A stretch of DNA of 8,041 bases from JBEDKD01 sp041172365. GTDB lineage: Bacteria; Cyanobacteriota; Cyanobacteriia; Cyanobacteriales; Microcoleaceae. Where the stretch lies: contig JBEDKD010000249.1 of assembly GCA_041172365.1 (NCBI GenBank), positions 1-8,041 on the forward strand, written 5' to 3'. Both the position numbers and the translations under genes were made by a program. Shown one piece after another: positions 6,103 through 8,041 of the stretch. Each line of letters starts with the position of its first letter. Positions within the stretch are counted from its first letter, which is position 1. The notes under the pieces were generated by a model. That model saw only the letters and a list, made by a program, of their open reading frames with translations, made no database searches and was not told the origin of the DNA.

Positions 6103-6250
6103 GCGGGAGAAGGGCGAAACTACCAACCCAATAGTCAAGTTATTTAATTTCCATTCCTAAGCTCAACTTTAAGGAGTCGTTTTGATTTGATTTTGAGGCT
6201 TAACGTCTCGTGATAAACTAGGAGCGCGATCGTTGTCACAACTTATCAAA

Positions 6251-6322
6251 TGTAGGTTGGGTTGAGGGACGAAACCCAACGCATTTCTTGGGGTGAGCGA
6301 ACTTCCCTCAACCCAACCTACA
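6251..6322. repeat. Perfect 19-bp inverted repeat pair
   Basis: TGTAGGTTGGGTTGAGGGA at 6251-6269 is the exact reverse complement of 6304-6322, with 34 bases between. I recognise the GTAGGTTGGGTT motif as part of a dispersed cyanobacterial intergenic repeat. It can form a long stem-loop upstream of the uma2 promoter. Confidence 0.85.
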
Positions 6323-6343
6323 AAGAAATGGCGAAGGTATTGC

Positions 6344-6372
6344 TTAAGAAACCCAGTTTTTTAAGATATAAT
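6344..6372 (+). promoter_or_regulatory. Sigma70-type promoter of uma2
   Basis: A perfect -10 box TATAAT lies at 6367-6372, and TTAAGA at 6344-6349 matches four of six bases of the -35 consensus at the optimal 17-bp spacing. Transcription would begin near 6379, about 57 bp before the ATG. The -35 lies at the edge of a degenerate GAAACC repeat, so the repeat may contribute part of the promoter. Confidence 0.5.
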
Positions 6373-6435
6373 AGAGAAACCTAATCACCATGCTCAGTAA
6401 GACATCAAACCTTATCAAATCAGAGGTTAACCACA

Positions 6436-7143
6436 ATGTCAGTCACCACCGAGTTAAACATTACTTGGGAAAAATTACCCAAAGATTTTATCTTAGAAGA
6501 GGAAGCAGTGGAAAACATCAATCAACCCTTACTCGCGGCAGCCCTTAGAGACAGTTTAGAAATTTCTGGACACCTTCAAGAGACAATCTTAGTCGCGTCT
6601 AATTTGGGCATTTGTGCCACCTTAAATGGTAAACTTGTCATTAAAGCACCTGATTGGTTTTATGCTCGTAATGTAGCCTCTCTACCCGCTCCCGAAGTCC
6701 GTCGGAGTTATACCCCTAATTTAGAGGGAGATACTCCGGCAATTGTGATGGAATTTCTGTCGGAAACTCCGGGTGATGAATATTCGATCAAACCGACTTA
6801 TCCCCCCGGTAAGTGGTATTTTTACGAAAAAGTATTGCGCGTTCCCTGTTATGCTATTTTTGAACCAATCTCAGGATTATTAGAGGTGTATTGCTTGAAT
6901 TTATCGGGTAGTTATCAATTGCTAAAACCCAACGAAAATAACCGTTTTTGGATTGAAGGAGTGGGGTTATTTCTGGGAGTTTGGCAAGGGACAAAAGCAG
7001 AAAGAACCGGATTTTGGTTACGTTGGTGGAATCCGAACGGAGAAATGTTATTATGGGGGGTAGAATTACTGGAAAAAGAGCGACAACGGGCGGAAAGATT
7101 AGCAGCACAATTAAGGGCCGCGGGTATTGAACCTGAAGTATAA
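6436..7143 (+). CDS. Uma2 family (DUF820) putative endonuclease
   Basis: The 235-residue product belongs to the Uma2/DUF820 family, which is greatly expanded in cyanobacteria. The family has a predicted PD-(D/E)XK nuclease fold, and its true substrates are unknown. Visible features are APDWFY with Asp73, PAIVMEFLSE with Glu106 and Ser109, YPPGKWYFYEK (122-132), and VPCYAIFEP (136-144) in place of the commoner EYWLVDP. Next comes a conserved tail domain with FWIEGVGLFLGVWQG (171-185) and GFWLRWWNPNGEMLLW (192-207). It ends in a short coiled coil, EKERQRAERLAAQLRAAGIEPE. Related proteins often carry several such ERQRAE units, and here there is about one. The ATG has AGAGG upstream at 6422-6426, nine bases from the start. 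It has its own promoter and no evident partner gene, so it is probably a stand-alone copy. Cleavage activity is inferred from the family, not shown. Confidence 0.85.
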   Translation: MSVTTELNITWEKLPKDFILEEEAVENINQPLLAAALRDSLEISGHLQETILVASNLGICATLNGKLVIKAPDWFYARNVASLPAPEVRRSYTPNLEGDTPAIVMEFLSETPGDEYSIKPTYPPGKWYFYEKVLRVPCYAIFEPISGLLEVYCLNLSGSYQLLKPNENNRFWIEGVGLFLGVWQGTKAERTGFWLRWWNPNGEMLLWGVELLEKERQRAERLAAQLRAAGIEPEV

Positions 7144-7174
7144 AAAACTCTTGGGTTTTCTTTTTTAATTTGCC

Positions 7175-7188
7175 GAAACCGGGTTTCT
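7175..7188. repeat. GAAACC palindrome copy
   Basis: GAAACCGGGTTTCT matches the repeated 15-mer less its first base. A half-copy, CCCGGTTTCT, follows at 7229-7238. Both lie between uma2 and trmB. Confidence 0.75.
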
Positions 7189-7239
7189 ATTTGGATTATC
7201 TTTCCTTCTTGGTAAAATCATCAAACCACCCGGTTTCTC

Positions 7240-7268
7240 TTGGTAATAACTGCAATTATTAGTACAAA
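7240..7268 (+). promoter_or_regulatory. Possible trmB promoter
   Basis: TTGGTA at 7240-7245 and TACAAA at 7263-7268 each match four of six consensus bases at 17-bp spacing. They sit directly upstream of the trmB ribosome binding site and would give a very short leader. The evidence is weak. Confidence 0.25.
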
Positions 7269-7280
7269 AATTGATTGATT

Positions 7281-7286
7281 GAGGTG
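7281..7286 (+). promoter_or_regulatory. Ribosome binding site that sets the trmB TTG start
   Basis: GAGGTG lies six bases before the TTG at 7293. It would be inside the coding region if the upstream TTG at 7275 were used, so it supports the later start. Confidence 0.7.
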
Positions 7287-7292
7287 TTAATT

Positions 7293-7928
7293 TTGGCTAG
7301 AGTTAGAGTGCGTCAGCACGTTAATCCGTTGTGTAGTAAATTCCAAGTTTCCCTAATTCCTCCAGATTGGACAAAAATTTATACTAATTTAACTTTACCG
7401 CTTCATTTAGATATTGGTTGTGCGAGAGGTCGTTTTTTATGGCAAATGGCACAAGTTGAACCGAATTGGAATTTTTTAGGGTTAGAAATTCGGGAACCAC
7501 TGGTGGAAGAGGCGAATCTTTGGCGCGATGAAAAGGGCTTAACTAATCTTCATTATGTTTTTGCTAATGCTAATCATTCCATTCAACCGCTTTTAGCTTC
7601 ATTACCCACTGGTATTTTGCAACGGGTGAGTATTCAATTTCCTGATCCTTGGTTTAAAAAACGTCATCAAAAACGGCGTGTAGTACAACCGGAATTAGTG
7701 GCAGATTTAGCTAATTTTCTGCCGAAGGGTGCGGAAATTTTCCTTCAGTCAGATGTGGAAGAAGTTGAGCAAGAAATGTGCGATCGCGTTTCGGAAAATC
7801 CTGCCTTTCAACGGGTAGGGGATGGAAATTGGCTAACCGAAAATCCCCTTCCAGTCCCCACCGAACGCGAAAAAGCCACTTTATCTAGGGGTGAACCCGT
7901 TTATCGCGCCTTATTCATTAATCAATAA
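7293..7928 (+). CDS. trmB: tRNA (guanine-N7-)-methyltransferase
   Basis: TrmB uses S-adenosylmethionine to methylate N7 of guanine 46 in the variable loop of tRNAs. I place the start at TTG 7293, giving 211 residues beginning MARVRVRQHVNPL. This agrees with cyanobacterial TrmB starts as I know them and follows GAGGTG by six bases; an in-frame TTG at 7275 would add six residues. SAM-binding motif I is LDIGCARGRFL (39-49), then GLEIREPLVEEAN (63-75). The family signature QFPDPWFKKRHQKRRVV lies at 115-131, with Asp118, Lys123 and His125. SDVEEV (153-158) follows, and the C-terminal TEREKATLSRGEPVYRALF (190-208) contains the substrate-binding threonine and glutamate. All key motifs are intact. 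The stop is followed within three bases by a heptad repeat array. Confidence 0.95.
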   Translation: MARVRVRQHVNPLCSKFQVSLIPPDWTKIYTNLTLPLHLDIGCARGRFLWQMAQVEPNWNFLGLEIREPLVEEANLWRDEKGLTNLHYVFANANHSIQPLLASLPTGILQRVSIQFPDPWFKKRHQKRRVVQPELVADLANFLPKGAEIFLQSDVEEVEQEMCDRVSENPAFQRVGDGNWLTENPLPVPTEREKATLSRGEPVYRALFINQ

Positions 7929-7930
7929 AA

Positions 7931-8000
7931 AAGAAGGAAGAAGGAAGAAGGAAGAGGGAAGAAGGAAGAAGGAAGAAGGAAGAAGGAAGAAGGAAGAGGG
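7931..8000. repeat. Heptad tandem repeat array (AGAAGGA)
   Basis: After one leading A there are nine full 7-bp units, eight AGAAGGA and one AGAGGGA, then a partial AGAGGG. It starts just after the trmB stop. The reverse-complement array lies at 143-198 downstream of tal, so both arrays have the same sense relative to their upstream gene. Confidence 0.9.
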
Positions 8001-8041
8001 TTAACAATTGAGAATTAACCATTAACAATTAATAATTATAT
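8001..8041. repeat. AT-rich repeat paired with the heptad array
   Basis: The sequence begins TTAACAATTGAGAATTAACC and matches the minus strand of 54-86, with one substitution and a 7-base insertion in the middle. Together with the array at 7931-8000 it forms a second, inverted copy of the composite repeat at the left end. The window ends within it. Confidence 0.7.

Larger units (their letters stand above)
6012..6435. other. Gene-free stretch between csaB and uma2
   Basis: The stretch contains the second copy of the 32-bp hairpin repeat (6071-6102), a 19-bp inverted repeat pair (6251-6322), a degenerate GAAACC copy (around 6348-6360) and a promoter for the following gene (6344-6372). Bases 6103-6250 show nothing I can assign. 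A poly-T run at 6027-6034 follows the csaB stop but is not preceded by a stable hairpin. Confidence 0.6.

Noticed and set aside
6390..6435. Upstream ATG in the uma2 leader
   Set aside because: It is out of frame with uma2, has no ribosome site and encodes nothing recognisable.
6854..7108. Minus-strand open frame opposite uma2
   Set aside because: It is antisense to the conserved uma2 C-terminal region and has no independent support.
7143..7168. Intrinsic terminator after uma2
   Set aside because: AAAAC and GTTTT can pair around a 6-base loop before CTTTTTT, but the stem is short and nearly all A-T, too weak to call.

Overview
The window is cyanobacterial chromosome. The octamer GCGATCGC (HIP1) occurs seven times (350, 723, 1747, 2046, 4723, 5516, 7780), far above chance for 8 kb. 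The gaps hold GAAACCSGGTTTC palindromes, GAAGGAA heptad arrays and other repeats typical of repeat-rich cyanobacteria. Two genes (Ycf49/DUF2499 and DUF3593 proteins) belong to families I know mainly from cyanobacteria and plastid-bearing eukaryotes. A filamentous, repeat-rich lineage is my inference; I cannot name a genus.

Layout from left to right: an AT-rich inverted repeat and a heptad array (27-198); tal, transaldolase, minus strand (221-1231); a 454-bp repeat-filled gap; pgm, phosphoglucomutase, minus strand (1686-3323); an 841-bp gap with no credible gene, holding a 287-bp palindrome-rich element with terminal inverted repeats and an 8-bp target duplication (3439-3725) plus other interspersed repeats; DUF3593 (4165-4476) and DUF2499/Ycf49 (4522-4830), two small membrane proteins on the minus strand in the order DUF2499 then DUF3593; a 140-bp divergent spacer; csaB-type polysaccharide pyruvyl transferase, plus strand (4971-6011); a 424-bp gap with two more repeats and a good promoter; a Uma2-family nuclease-like gene (6436-7143); trmB, tRNA guanine-N7 methyltransferase with a TTG start (7293-7928); and a second heptad array plus AT-rich repeat (7931-8041), inverted relative to the one at the left end.

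The two left genes are metabolically linked. Pgm interconverts glucose-1-phosphate from glycogen with glucose-6-phosphate, which feeds the pentose phosphate pathway where Tal acts. They share a strand but are separated by a repeat cluster, so a single transcript is not shown. The DUF2499/DUF3593 pair looks like a two-gene unit. CsaB, Uma2 and TrmB act in envelope polysaccharide modification, putative DNA cleavage and tRNA modification respectively, and appear independent.

The most notable points are sequence just after the tal stop that reads like the decayed start of the EF-hand tail I associate with cyanobacterial transaldolases, the nearly intact miniature transposon-like element with a reconstructable empty site, a pair of exact 32-bp repeats in opposite orientation 4.4 kb apart, and the uncharacterised DUF2499/DUF3593 membrane pair.
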